Source: Clostridium sp. CAG:138 (lineage in GTDB: Bacteria > Bacillota > Clostridia > Christensenellales > CAG-138). From it: a stretch of DNA of 38,263 nucleotides. Position numbers and translations under genes: made by a program. The first letter of the stretch is position 1. Every line of letters begins with the position of its first letter. Below, in pieces: positions 6,565 to 14,614 of the stretch. The stretch covers positions 1-38,263 of the forward strand of contig FR879673.1 in the NCBI GenBank assembly GCA_000435055.1, written 5' to 3'. The notes beneath the pieces are model-generated. The model worked only from the letters and a program-made list of their open reading frames with translations. It was not told the DNA's origin and did not search any database.

Positions 6565-9324
6565 TCAATCTCTGTTTTCGTTCAGTTTTTCAATCGGACT
6601 TCCGCAAAGCAGTCTTCCCTTTGCCGCAAGGCTTATCAGCACGATAACGGCGGCGCAGGCAAAGCTCAGCCCGAGCATTGTCCAAACGGTTGCACCGAAC
6701 CGCTGCAGTCCGTACAGTTTTGACGTAAGTGCGGAATTCAGGCTGTTATACGCTTCCGGGAATTGCTGCACGAGCCTCCGCGCCGAAAGCACTGCATAGC
6801 CCGCATACACGACCCAGCCCACCGCTGCGGCAATTAAGCCGTTTATTAACGCCGTGCCTGAAAATTTTCCGACTGCCTGCCTGCCCGACATGCCGATTGC
6901 GCGCAATATTCCGACGTTTCGCATTTGCTCCCTTGCCTCCAGCGTGAGCGCGTTCATAAGCAGCATCAGCATTATGACCGCAATGCATCCGCCGACGGAC
7001 AAAATCAGCGTTATCTGCTGAATGCTTGTTTGCAGATTCGCCGCAAGCGACTCGCGGCGGTTGGACATTCGAACTCCGAGGTCCGCCGCCTTTTTCGCAA
7101 GCACATAGTCCGTTGCAGCGTATCCGGAGCGGATATCCGCATAGCAAAATGCGCCCGTGTAAGCAAAATCCCCGTTCATTACATAACTGCCGTCAACGAT
7201 GTGATCGCGGAATTCATCCGTCAGCTCTGCAAAAGCATTTTTAATCAATGCGGTTGAAGCGGCAATGTTGAAAGTTCTTGCTCCGTTGACTTCTATTTCG
7301 GTAACGGATGTTGAAATATCGGAACAATAAACGATTCCGCCGACCGTATAGGAAAAAGTTTTGAGCGAATGTTCGCTTTCGTCCCCTATATAGTTTTTTT
7401 GCGCCGCTCCGTAAAACGAAAGTTCAATTTTGTCGCCCGGCTTTATTCCGATGCTGTCAATATCCCCGTATGTTTCGCGCAGTTCATCGTCATACATCCC
7501 ATAGTTAATCATGATATTTCCGTCCGAACCGCGCACCGCAAAAAGCAGAACCTGTTCACCCCGCTCATAAGCCTGCCTGTCGAATGCCGAAAGATCAAGT
7601 TCAACATCATCGCGTGCAAGAAGCCTGTCCGTTATGAATTCGGGGTATGCATACAGATTTGAGTGTATGCCGTCATCATACGGCACATAATAGTATCCGT
7701 CGCGAAGCTCCGCTTTGTCCGACGCCCGCGAAGCGGCAAACGCAGGGGAGGATTCCGAACCCGCATAATTCAGCTCAACTTCCATAAGTATGTACGGATC
7801 GACCCGCACCATGCCTTGAATTGTGCGCATCTGCTCAACTGCCTTTTCGGGAATCAGGTGTTCATGCATCACATCGTTTTCGTAGTCAAAATCGCTGCTG
7901 CAATAGATTTGATATGCGGGGAACCGTTCCGTTTCATGTTTATTGCTCAAAGGCGATGCGGATTCCACCGCCATGAAAAACACTGCCGCACAGAACAGGG
8001 AAGCGAGCGCAACGGTCAGCACACGCTTTGCCGCCGCAATGCGGCGCGCTTTTTTCCGTGCAACATGCAGCCTGCCCGTCAGCGGCTGATGCAGAGCGGT
8101 TTGGAAAACGATCAGCCGCATCAGAATGATTCCGAACAGCCAGCAAAGCACGGCGAGCCCCACTTGTTTGAAAGGGATATCAACAAGAATTTCCGCGCCG
8201 TTTTTGAACAGCGCCGTGCGAAGCAGCAGCCATGTGCCGCCCGCGCCGAGTAAAATGCCGAGGGCAACCGAAGGAATGCAGATGAACAGCATTTCAAAAA
8301 TCTGCATTTGCCGGAGCTGCCGTTTTGTTACGCCGATGCTGCGGAAAAGCGCAATCTGTCTTATCTGTTTCTGCATCTGCATTATGTTGACGCAGACAAC
8401 CGCAAGCAGCGTGACGGCAAAAATCAATGCCGTAAAGAAAATGTTGTATGTTTGAGTCTCCTGCTGCGCAAACTTTGTTGCATTGAATGCAAGCGGAACG
8501 CTGCCCACGGTCTGATACACTCTTGCAATAAAGTTTGTTTTGTCCGTATCGAACCCGGTGCAGAAAAAATTGGTTGTCGGTGCATCGCAAAGCTTTATTC
8601 GCAGATCCGATCCCTGCTCCTTCTCTGCATTATTAAAGGCCTCCGCCTGCAATTGCGCCTGCCGCACAATTTCTGCACACGCATTTTCCGTCAGGAGTGC
8701 GCTGCAAAGGGTTGCGGAAATTCCGCTTTCGGCGCGTGAACTTGTGCCGTCAAGTTCGCAAACGGGCTTCGTTGCCCAAGTCCAAACATCCGTGTATTCT
8801 TTAATAATGCCGACAAGCTGATATGTTCTGACAACGTTGACGGGGTGCGACGTTCCCAATGCGGAGTTTTCCCGCGCCGCAATGCTGACGGAGAGCGTGA
8901 CATCCTGTCCAAGGGTGTAATCGATGCCGAGTTTGCTCAAAAGATCCGCTTCCATCGCGATTTCGCCGTCACTTTCGGGAAATCTGCCTTCGTTAACCGT
9001 AATGTGGCCGAGTTTTTTCAGCGTTTCGTCCACTGTGCCGATGCCGTCCTCCCCGATTGTTCCGTAAACATTCATGACGCCGAGTTCATCCAGCCAGTCG
9101 CTGTTTGCGGCTGCACCCTTAAGCTTTGAATTGATGCCCGGCAGAATCAACTGCCACTCGCCGTAGGTCGTTTTTCTGAACACATCGTTTGTTTTTATCA
9201 TGCTTCCCGAAACGGACAGCGTGATAACCGCAAATGCAAACGATATTGCCAGGATAACGCTCATAAGAACGCTGCTGCGCTTTTTTCCGCAAACGCTTTG
9301 CCACGCCAGCTTCAAACACTCCAT
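6565..9324 (-). CDS. FtsX/MacB-type ABC transporter permease, large
   Basis: 919 residues with an N-terminal membrane segment (about 18-40), a large extracytoplasmic part, a first FtsX core (about 290-410), another membrane segment near 430-450, a second large extracellular part, and a C-terminal FtsX core of three helices (about 770-900). This duplicated layout is typical of two-component ABC exporters that handle peptides, antibiotics or lipids. GGAGG at 9330-9334 supports ATG 9324. No ATPase gene is next to it: upstream is the phosphatase cassette and downstream the convergent rny. It therefore probably borrows an ATPase encoded elsewhere, or its partner was lost. Dyads of TTACG/CGTAAG upstream suggest control by an OmpR-type response regulator. 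Confidence 0.88.
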   Translation of the reverse strand: MECLKLAWQSVCGKKRSSVLMSVILAISFAFAVITLSVSGSMIKTNDVFRKTTYGEWQLILPGINSKLKGAAANSDWLDELGVMNVYGTIGEDGIGTVDETLKKLGHITVNEGRFPESDGEIAMEADLLSKLGIDYTLGQDVTLSVSIAARENSALGTSHPVNVVRTYQLVGIIKEYTDVWTWATKPVCELDGTSSRAESGISATLCSALLTENACAEIVRQAQLQAEAFNNAEKEQGSDLRIKLCDAPTTNFFCTGFDTDKTNFIARVYQTVGSVPLAFNATKFAQQETQTYNIFFTALIFAVTLLAVVCVNIMQMQKQIRQIALFRSIGVTKRQLRQMQIFEMLFICIPSVALGILLGAGGTWLLLRTALFKNGAEILVDIPFKQVGLAVLCWLFGIILMRLIVFQTALHQPLTGRLHVARKKARRIAAAKRVLTVALASLFCAAVFFMAVESASPLSNKHETERFPAYQIYCSSDFDYENDVMHEHLIPEKAVEQMRTIQGMVRVDPYILMEVELNYAGSESSPAFAASRASDKAELRDGYYYVPYDDGIHSNLYAYPEFITDRLLARDDVELDLSAFDRQAYERGEQVLLFAVRGSDGNIMINYGMYDDELRETYGDIDSIGIKPGDKIELSFYGAAQKNYIGDESEHSLKTFSYTVGGIVYCSDISTSVTEIEVNGARTFNIAASTALIKNAFAELTDEFRDHIVDGSYVMNGDFAYTGAFCYADIRSGYAATDYVLAKKAADLGVRMSNRRESLAANLQTSIQQITLILSVGGCIAVIMLMLLMNALTLEAREQMRNVGILRAIGMSGRQAVGKFSGTALINGLIAAAVGWVVYAGYAVLSARRLVQQFPEAYNSLNSALTSKLYGLQRFGATVWTMLGLSFACAAVIVLISLAAKGRLLCGSPIEKLNENRD

Positions 9325-9376
9325 TTTTGCCTCCGATCCGACAGCGGGTTTCCGCCCGCTGTCCGCTTTGCTGCTG

Positions 9377-9443
9377 ATTATACCCCTTATTGTAAATTAA
9401 AAACCTTACGAACAGCTTTCAGCGTGCCTTACAATAACGTAAG
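9377..9443 (-). promoter_or_regulatory. Promoter and candidate response-regulator operator of the permease gene
   Basis: On the minus strand TATAAT lies at 9377-9382 with a poor T-rich -35. Upstream are CTTACG-type sites: CCTTACG at 9404-9410 and the dyad CCTTACAATAACGTAAG at 9427-9443. A good -10, weak -35 and upstream repeats spaced about two helical turns apart suggest an activator-dependent promoter, as for BceR/VanR-type permease operons. This is inference from pattern only. Confidence 0.4.
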
Positions 9444-9517
9444 ACGGGTACGGCTGCACATATTATGTGTCGAAAATGCGCCGCCGAAAAACAAAAAACA
9501 GCCGAATAAGGGGCGGT

Positions 9518-9533
9518 GTTCATAAGACAGTAA
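9518..9533 (+). repeat. Left terminal inverted repeat of phosphatase cassette
   Basis: Sixteen bases, GTTCATAAGACAGTAA, exactly complementary to 10404-10419. Confidence 0.85.
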
Positions 9534-9575
9534 CAGTCACAGTAGTTTGCTCTGCTGTGGCTGTTCTTGTATTTT
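9534..9575 (+). terminator. Hairpin just inside the left cassette end
   Basis: A 12-base-pair stem with two G-T wobbles (9534-9545 with 9552-9563), a 6-base loop, then a T-rich stretch. It would block read-through into the phosphatase gene from outside, a frequent feature of mobile-element ends. Confidence 0.55.
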
Positions 9576-9595
9576 ACCCTGTTATGTGATAATAT
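9567..9595 (+). promoter_or_regulatory. Promoter of the phosphatase gene
   Basis: TTGTAT (9567-9572), 17-base spacer, TAATAT (9590-9595). The predicted start lies about 40 bases before ATG 9640 and inside the cassette, so the gene brings its own promoter. Confidence 0.55.
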
Positions 9596-9639
9596 GGAAC
9601 CGAATAGACCTGCTAATCGGAATTTGAGGAGGAATAGAA

Positions 9640-10203
9640 ATGCCTTCATTATTGCAATCTACATTGAATACCCGACCGTTACCGACCGGAGATATGCGTT
9701 TCATCAGAAGTGATTGCCCTGAAAAACTGACGGACGAAGAAGTAGAATGGCTACTGCAAAACCATGTTACCACGGTTGTAGACTTACGGGAAAAGAAAGA
9801 ATATGAGCGAAAACCCTGTCGCCTCGAAACAGAAGATGGATTCACATTTTATCATATGCCGGTAACCGGCGGAGGCGACACACCCAATTCACCCGAGGAA
9901 GTAGCATCTGTTTACCTGGGGATGCTGGATAAACAGATGGACAAGATTATTCAAACGATTCTGGATGCAAAAAGCAATGTTCTATATTTCTGCGGAGCAG
10001 GAAAAGACAGGACAGGTATTGTGTCAGCAATCATACTGAAGAAGTTGGGTTTTGACGACCAGACAATTATTGATGATTATATGAAAACGAAAGAAAATTT
10101 GCTTGACTTTCTGACAGATTATGTCAAAGAGCATCCGCAAGTGGATATAAACACCGTTATTCCAAACGAGAATAATATCAGAAAGGTTTTGGATACACTT
10201 TAG
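9640..10203 (+). CDS. Tyrosine-protein phosphatase (Y_phosphatase3-type, CX5R)
   Basis: 187 residues. The P-loop CGAGKDRTG holds the CX5R signature, with nucleophile C118 and R124, and is followed by a helix of the DSP/Y_phosphatase3 type. An N-terminal VVDLR (46-50) matches the strand that precedes the inserted region in this family. It should dephosphorylate phosphotyrosine or phosphoinositides; the target is unknown. GAGGAGGA upstream (about 9625-9632) fixes ATG 9640. It is the only gene of the cassette bounded by 16-bp inverted repeats at 9518 and 10404. Codons such as TTA, ATA and AAA are commoner than in neighbours, consistent with recent transfer. Confidence 0.88.
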   Translation: MPSLLQSTLNTRPLPTGDMRFIRSDCPEKLTDEEVEWLLQNHVTTVVDLREKKEYERKPCRLETEDGFTFYHMPVTGGGDTPNSPEEVASVYLGMLDKQMDKIIQTILDAKSNVLYFCGAGKDRTGIVSAIILKKLGFDDQTIIDDYMKTKENLLDFLTDYVKEHPQVDINTVIPNENNIRKVLDTL

Positions 10204-10229
10204 CGAGTTTGAGAAAAGGGCGCACTTCT

Positions 10230-10249
10230 ATACGGGGTATCCCCCGTAT
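10230..10249 (+). terminator. Hairpin after the phosphatase gene
   Basis: ATACGGGG pairs with CCCCGTAT (8 bp, 4-base loop), reinforced by outer GCAC/GTGC. It lacks a T-run and may act with the stronger stem-loop just downstream. Confidence 0.5.
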
Positions 10250-10269
10250 GTGCGTTCTGTGAGACTGAA

Positions 10270-10301
10270 CACTCCGGACACTTGGGTGTCCGGGGTGTTT
10301 T
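10270..10301 (+). terminator. Rho-independent terminator of the phosphatase gene
   Basis: CACTCCGGACAC pairs with GTGTCCGGGGTG (12 bp, one G-T wobble, 4-base loop) and is followed by TTTT. Confidence 0.8.
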
Positions 10302-10361
10302 ACGTCACTTTGCTCCGAACAAGGGCTGCATCCCTTGCGCCGCTTTGCGGCTATACTCTTA

Positions 10362-10400
10362 AGGCAAAAGGCGTGACCACCTTTGTCACGCCTTTTGCCT
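10362..10400. terminator. Perfect 16-bp stem hairpin just inside the right cassette end
   Basis: AGGCAAAAGGCGTGAC (10362-10377) pairs perfectly with 10385-10400 around a 7-base loop, then ATTTT. It lies 3 bases from the right terminal repeat and mirrors the hairpin at the left end. Likely a bidirectional terminator insulating the cassette, possibly also a transposase-recognised structure. Confidence 0.7.
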
Positions 10401-10403
10401 ATT

Positions 10404-10419
10404 TTACTGTCTTATGAAC
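10404..10419 (-). repeat. Right terminal inverted repeat of phosphatase cassette
   Basis: Perfect reverse complement of 9518-9533. Confidence 0.85.
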
Positions 10420-10474
10420 AACGACCGAAGCGGCTGCCTTTTTTGGGGAGCTTTCCGCAGCAATCTTCTGCAAT

Positions 10475-10912
10475 TCAAAACAGCCGAACGATCGCCGTTA
10501 TCAGCAGAACCGATGCCGCAGCAATAACAATTCCGGAGAATACGCAGCGGCAGACAAAGTTTGTTTTCGGAGTTGTGCGCACATATTTTTCCGTGACCTT
10601 TCCCTGTTCGAAAAGTTTTTTCAAATCAGGGGAAATATAATTGCGCCTGCGGAAAGCGTTTGCCAATATTGAACCGCCGAAGATAAGAAAGAAAACCGCA
10701 GCGATGATTTCGGACAGCCTGCTCACCGTGTTCCAATCCGCTGATGCCGCTGCTCCGCTTGCGCTCACGGCAGCAGCACCGAATAACGCCAACAGCAAAT
10801 ATGCCGCCGCACCGATGCGCAGCCCGTAAACAAGCTTTTTAAGCTTCTTTTCGTTTTTTTCGGATGAAGTTTTTGTTTCGGCCGCATTCTGCCGTGAGTT
10901 TTTGTATGCCAT
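10475..10912 (-). CDS. Small membrane protein, unknown function
   Basis: 145 residues from ATG 10912. An earlier in-frame start at 10999 is rejected because it precedes the promoter; GGAGAG at 10921-10926 sits 8 bases before 10912. The first 30 residues are polar and Lys/Glu-rich; two membrane segments follow (about 35-55 and 65-85), then a basic loop (FRRRNYISPDLKKLFEQGK) and a final membrane helix (about 122-143). No family is recognised. Monocistronic, with its own promoter; the cassette at 9518-10419 lies immediately downstream. Confidence 0.75.
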   Translation of the reverse strand: MAYKNSRQNAAETKTSSEKNEKKLKKLVYGLRIGAAAYLLLALFGAAAVSASGAAASADWNTVSRLSEIIAAVFFLIFGGSILANAFRRRNYISPDLKKLFEQGKVTEKYVRTTPKTNFVCRCVFSGIVIAAASVLLITAIVRLF

Positions 10913-10966
10913 TGTTTGCCCTCTCCGTTCCGTTTTTTCCGCCTGCCGTATGCCTGCACCACCGAT

Positions 10967-10995
10967 ATAGTACCACCCGCCTGCGGCCGTGTCAA
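10967..10995 (-). promoter_or_regulatory. Promoter of the small membrane protein gene
   Basis: On the minus strand TTGACA (10990-10995), 17-base spacer, TACTAT (10967-10972); the start point would be about 48 bases before ATG 10912. Confidence 0.7.
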
Positions 10996-11111
10996 GCATC
11001 GGGAGCGTTCACGATGTTTCGCTTTCCAAAAGGCTCGGCTCCGCCGTTTGCTTTGTCCGAATACCTTTAATCGTTTTTTTAAAAAGTTAAGGCGTGAAAA
11101 TGTTCCTTCAC

Positions 11112-11140
11112 TTGCGTCTGCCCGTCTTAAATGATATAAT
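11112..11140 (+). promoter_or_regulatory. Promoter of the lipoprotein gene
   Basis: TTGCGT (11112-11117), 17-base spacer, TATAAT (11135-11140). It gives a leader of about 130 bases before ATG 11278; no clear structure was found in the leader. Confidence 0.65.
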
Positions 11141-11277
11141 AGACCCGCGATACAACATCGGTTTCGGAAATGCTCCGAATGAGTTCCGCTTACCCCTGCT
11201 GCACACCGCAGGCTTAAGTCGGCAATTCACTTCAGGCCGATTGATTTTTTGCAAACAAATTCACGGAGGAAGCACTC

Positions 11278-12693
11278 ATGTTCAAAAAAACCGCCGCCGC
11301 TCTTCTTGCGCTCATTATGCTGCTGAGCTTTTTCGCCTGCGACACGCCCGGCGCAAACGGGGGAGAGGATTCGCTCCCGTCGCAAAGTCCGACCCTGCTC
11401 CCGAGCGCGGCCGATACCGCACAGCCCACTCCGACGGATTCCGCGATCGAATACAAAAAGTTTTCGACCAAACCCTTTTCAAGGGCAGCGACCGTCAGCC
11501 GGGCGGTTCTTCACGATGATGATCGCATATCGATTTCGGCGAACGAATTGGTTTATATCGATGATTTTGCCGTGCTGAAGCTTACGGCGGAAAATAAATC
11601 GGCGGATGACTTGCTTGTTTCCGATGTTTCGATTTATGTGAACGACTGCCTTGTTGAAGTTGACTTCAGGCACAAATTTGCTGCGGGCAAAGCCGAAGAT
11701 TTCAGTCTGTACATGCCGATTCTTGATATGATGCTGTACGGCATTCGGGAAATTTCCTCCATTGACATTGAATTCCGCATTGCAGCCGCTTCGGGCGAAA
11801 AATACTTTACGGAGCTTACCCACCTGTCCGCCGCTTCCGCACAGCCGCGGGAACCGGGCGCATATGATTACAGCGGCTATATTGCAGGCGATATTGCTCA
11901 GGCCATTCATTATGATAAGTTGAACGCTTTCAATGACTCTCCCGGTTTTGAATCCGACGGATTGAGCCTTGCTTCATCCGCGCTCATCACCGTCAACGAA
12001 AAATACCGTGTGCTGCTTGAATTTGAAAACGCCGCTGCCAAGCCCGCAGAGGTGAACATCGGTTATATCAAAATCAACAACCTTGTTGTTTTTAACGAAT
12101 TTGATCATGCCGCCTTCCGTATTCATCCGCAAAAACATGCTGTTATCAGCATTCCGCTTTTCACGAAAGCACAGCTGCTTTTATACAGCATCGGCAGAAT
12201 TGCGGATGTGCAGTTTGATATCACGCTGACAAACGAAAACGCCGAAATTCTTTCACGCGGTTCGGCTTCCGTTGCGATTCCCGGCAGAGTCGGAAACTTT
12301 GACTTTTCCAATCAGTATGCCAATTATGATGAAAACGGAGTTTGCATGTTGGTTGCCGGACCCATTGAGAACTTTGATCTTGCAAACAAAAATCCGCTTA
12401 TCCTCGTTTACGTCAAAAACGAAAGCGGGAAGACGATAAGCATTTCAAGCTTTGAAAAATGTTTGTTCATCAACGGGCGGCCCGTCGAATGTGTGAGTTT
12501 TTCAAAAATTCTGCGAAGTGATGATCGTATGCTTTTTGAAATTGAAATTGATGCGGCTTCACTTGAAACCGAGCTTTCCGCAATTTGGGAAATTGCCGTG
12601 TCATTCGAAATTTCGGATGAGAACGGTAATTTGATTTGCAAACCCGAAATAAAGCTTCAGGATCCTTCTCAGTCCCCTATAACAGCCGCATAG
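11278..12693 (+). CDS. Predicted lipoprotein, unknown function
   Basis: 471 residues with CGGAGGA about 9 bases before the ATG. A Lys-start signal peptide ends in LSFFAC, with the probable lipidated C21 (the -3 Phe is not ideal for a lipobox). A Pro/Ser/Thr-rich linker follows (about 30-55). The rest shows three or four similar beta-rich blocks with patterns such as KLTAENKSADDLLVSDV, LEFENAAAKPAEVNI and VYVKNESGKTISISS, resembling repeated Ig-like or DUF4352-like domains of Firmicutes lipoproteins. It would sit on the outer face of the membrane. No enzyme motif was seen. The stop codon lies in the first unit of a 16-nt repeat array. Confidence 0.8.
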   Translation: MFKKTAAALLALIMLLSFFACDTPGANGGEDSLPSQSPTLLPSAADTAQPTPTDSAIEYKKFSTKPFSRAATVSRAVLHDDDRISISANELVYIDDFAVLKLTAENKSADDLLVSDVSIYVNDCLVEVDFRHKFAAGKAEDFSLYMPILDMMLYGIREISSIDIEFRIAAASGEKYFTELTHLSAASAQPREPGAYDYSGYIAGDIAQAIHYDKLNAFNDSPGFESDGLSLASSALITVNEKYRVLLEFENAAAKPAEVNIGYIKINNLVVFNEFDHAAFRIHPQKHAVISIPLFTKAQLLLYSIGRIADVQFDITLTNENAEILSRGSASVAIPGRVGNFDFSNQYANYDENGVCMLVAGPIENFDLANKNPLILVYVKNESGKTISISSFEKCLFINGRPVECVSFSKILRSDDRMLFEIEIDAASLETELSAIWEIAVSFEISDENGNLICKPEIKLQDPSQSPITAA

Positions 12694-12733
12694 CTGCGGC
12701 ACCGCATAACTGCTGCACTGCATAATTGCTGCG
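12686..12733 (+). repeat. Three degenerate 16-nt tandem repeats spanning the stop codon
   Basis: Units start at 12686, 12702 and 12718 with consensus C(C/T)GCATA-(A/G)-(C/T)TGCTGCA and a partial fourth unit after 12734. The stop TAG is inside unit 1, and unit 2 carries TAA in the same register, so unit changes would alter the 3' UTR without lengthening the protein much. Confidence 0.65.
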
Positions 12734-12770
12734 CTGCAATCGGCTTTTCTCATTCAAATTCAACGTTCGT

Positions 12771-12812
12771 AAGGCAGCCTTCATGCAGGGTTTGCGTGTC
12801 GGCTGCCTTTTC
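12771..12812 (+). terminator. Terminator of the lipoprotein gene
   Basis: AAGGCAGCC (12771-12779) pairs perfectly with GGCTGCCTT (12801-12809), followed by TT. The 21-base loop is long but the stem is strong. Confidence 0.6.
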
Positions 12813-12827
12813 CGCATTCTTTTTCTG

Positions 12828-12856
12828 TTGAAACCGAACATCACAAGTGATATAAT
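12828..12856 (+). promoter_or_regulatory. Promoter of the MFS transporter gene
   Basis: TTGAAA (12828-12833), 17-base spacer, TATAAT (12851-12856). The start site near 12863 leaves a leader of about 350 bases before ATG 13216, unusually long for a transporter gene. Confidence 0.75.
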
Positions 12857-12872
12857 AAATTCGGAGGAATTT

Positions 12873-12935
12873 TTGCGATTTTTGTTTTATTCTGCGAGAT
12901 ATTTCCTCAAAACTAAATATACAAAGCAAGGATGA
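12873..12935 (+). CDS. Possible 20-residue leader peptide
   Basis: A TTG codon follows GGAGG (12863-12867) with a 5-base gap and opens a 20-codon frame ending in TGA at 12933. The product would be short, basic and aromatic (RFLFYSARYF then KTKYTKQG). Antibiotic-inducible exporters and methylases often carry such leaders upstream. Caveat: the Shine-Dalgarno would lie at the very 5' end of the transcript predicted from the promoter at 12828, so translation is uncertain. Confidence 0.3.
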   Translation: MRFLFYSARYFLKTKYTKQG

Positions 12936-13215
12936 CCCCCTGTTCCTTCCGGCAGTTCGAAAGCCCCTTTCGGGATCGGCTGCCGCCGTTTGGCTGTCCG
13001 TTCCTTGCCTCACGAAATCCCGACCCGATTCGGATTTAGCTTAAACGGCTGCTTTCGGCAGGAACTGCTTTGAAACTTTTCCGTCGGCACGGGGTCTGTC
13101 GGTGTTTGCCCTGCGGCAGGCAAATAAAAAGCAAAAGCACTGCGGAAGATAAAACCTGCAAATGCGGTTTCCGTTCCCGGGTTTTCGCAGCATTAACACG
13201 GAGTAGGTCATAGAA
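12936..13215 (+). other. Structured leader of the MFS gene
   Basis: No gene-sized frame is convincing here. A nested hairpin occupies 12951-12984: GGCAG with CTGCC outside, and CGAAAG with CTTTCG inside. Further CTGC/GCAG pairings occur near 13050-13070, and GTTCCTTCCGG (12942) could alternatively pair with the CGGCAGGAAC region near 13060. No T-run terminator was found. Attenuation is possible but unproven. Confidence 0.35.
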
Positions 13216-14517
13216 ATGAAACTGAAGTTTTTGGAACAGTACAAACACCTCGGAAAGGAGATATATATCCTTTTCTGGGGACGAATCGTAACAAGCATGG
13301 GCTCGCTTATCTGGCCGTTGCTGACTTTGATTCTTGAAAACAAGCTCGGCTATGATGCAACTCTTATTGCGGGCATTTCATTTGCAATGTCGATATTGCA
13401 GTTTCCGATGCTTCTGCTCGGCGGCAGGCTTGCGGACAAGCGCAACCGCAAGAACGTCATTGTCATCTGCGATCTGGTAACGGTTGTTTGTTATATCATC
13501 TGCGGTCTGATTCCGCTTTCGGCATACAGCATCGGACTGTTTTATGTTGCAAGCGTTTTTGCAACCATCGAGGGCCCGTCATACGATGCACTGATTGCCG
13601 ATCTGAGTGACGGAGAGGACAGGGAAAAGGCATACAGCCTTCAGTATCTCGGAATGAACCTCGGGCTTGTGCTTGCGCCCACGATCGGCGGTTTTCTGTT
13701 CAAAGACTATCTGTGGCTTGCGTTCATTATCACGGGCATTGCAACGCTTTCTTCAACGCTGCCGATTCTTTTCTTTGTCAAAACGCTCAGCATACCGAAA
13801 AAGAACATCAGCGCATACGAACAAAAGCGTGAAGGTGTGAGTGTTTTTTCGCTTCTGCGTGAAAGAAAAACGATTCTTATATATCTGCTTGTTGCGGGAA
13901 TCGGCGGGTTTGTGTATGCTCAATTCAACTACCTCCTTCCGCTTAACATGGGTGCGCTTTACGGCGCGGAAGGCGCGGAAATATTCGGCGTTATGACAAG
14001 CGTCAACGCCCTCGTTGTAATCCTTGCAACACCCGTTGTAACGACCTTTTTCGGGCGGATTCGTGATGTTCGAAAGATACTTCTGGGCGAAACGCTGATA
14101 GTTGTCGGGCTGTTCTGCTATCGGTTCGTTCAGGGAATCATCCCGCTGTATTTCGTTTTAATGACTGTTTTCACCATCGGTGAAGTATTCAACACCATCG
14201 GCGTGCAGCCCTATGTGACGCGGCGCATTCCCTCAACGCATTGGGGAAGGATGAACTCGATAATATCCATTGCATCCGGAGCTTTTTCCGGAGTCGGCAA
14301 CCTGCTTATCGGCAAGCTTGTGGACACCTCGGGCTTTGATTCCGCGTGGCTCGTTATCGGCATTGCGGGAATTTTTCTCATACTCTGTGCCGCCGCAATG
14401 TGCATTACCGATAAAAAATATTTCCCATTGCTTTATGAAAAAAGCACCCCCGGAGGCACTCCCGAAGCGTTTTCGGATTCGGAGCCTGAAAGCTCTGCAT
14501 CGGGATCCGACAAATAG
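13216..14517 (+). CDS. MFS transporter, multidrug-type
   Basis: 433 residues with about twelve hydrophobic segments. The MFS motif-A loop between helices 2 and 3 reads GGRLADKRNRKN (about 69-80). A cytoplasmic basic loop follows helix 6 (about 195-215), and the C-terminal tail is Ser/Glu/Pro-rich (about 412-433). The layout fits proton-driven drug exporters, but the substrate cannot be told. The start follows GGAG-TAGG (13200-13207). The gene stands alone behind a long leader with its own promoter, a design often seen with inducible efflux pumps. Confidence 0.88.
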   Translation: MKLKFLEQYKHLGKEIYILFWGRIVTSMGSLIWPLLTLILENKLGYDATLIAGISFAMSILQFPMLLLGGRLADKRNRKNVIVICDLVTVVCYIICGLIPLSAYSIGLFYVASVFATIEGPSYDALIADLSDGEDREKAYSLQYLGMNLGLVLAPTIGGFLFKDYLWLAFIITGIATLSSTLPILFFVKTLSIPKKNISAYEQKREGVSVFSLLRERKTILIYLLVAGIGGFVYAQFNYLLPLNMGALYGAEGAEIFGVMTSVNALVVILATPVVTTFFGRIRDVRKILLGETLIVVGLFCYRFVQGIIPLYFVLMTVFTIGEVFNTIGVQPYVTRRIPSTHWGRMNSIISIASGAFSGVGNLLIGKLVDTSGFDSAWLVIGIAGIFLILCAAAMCITDKKYFPLLYEKSTPGGTPEAFSDSEPESSASGSDK

Positions 14518-14578
14518 CATTCGGCCTTTTCGGCTGCATTTCAGTACCCATGCCTTTTGTCAAAAGTAAAAATTCAGT

Positions 14579-14607
14579 TTGCAAAGATGCGCGAATTGTG
14601 TTAAAAT
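14579..14607 (+). promoter_or_regulatory. Promoter of the ECF sigma factor operon
   Basis: TTGCAA (14579-14584), 17-base spacer, TAAAAT (14602-14607). It is housekeeping-like; no separate AAC-type ECF promoter was recognised, so autoregulation is not evident. Confidence 0.6.
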
Positions 14608-14614
14608 TATAAAC

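Larger units (their letters stand above)
9518..10419 (+). mobile_element. Cassette with 16-bp terminal inverted repeats carrying a tyrosine phosphatase, no transposase
   Basis: GTTCATAAGACAGTAA at 9518-9533 is repeated as its perfect reverse complement at 10404-10419. Similarity continues outward more weakly (CAGCCG and A-rich tracts occur on both sides). Immediately inside each repeat is a strong hairpin: 9534-9563 on the left and 10362-10400 on the right. The enclosed 0.9 kb holds one promoter, one gene and terminators. Its codon use is more AT-rich than the flanks. No transposase or target duplication is visible, so it may be a non-autonomous transposon moved in trans, a passenger-bearing MITE, or an inversion cassette. 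Confidence 0.6.

Noticed and set aside
10362..10400. attC-like integron recombination site
   Set aside because: The hairpin is a perfect simple stem without the bulges and core sites of attC, and there is no integrase; a terminator explains it.
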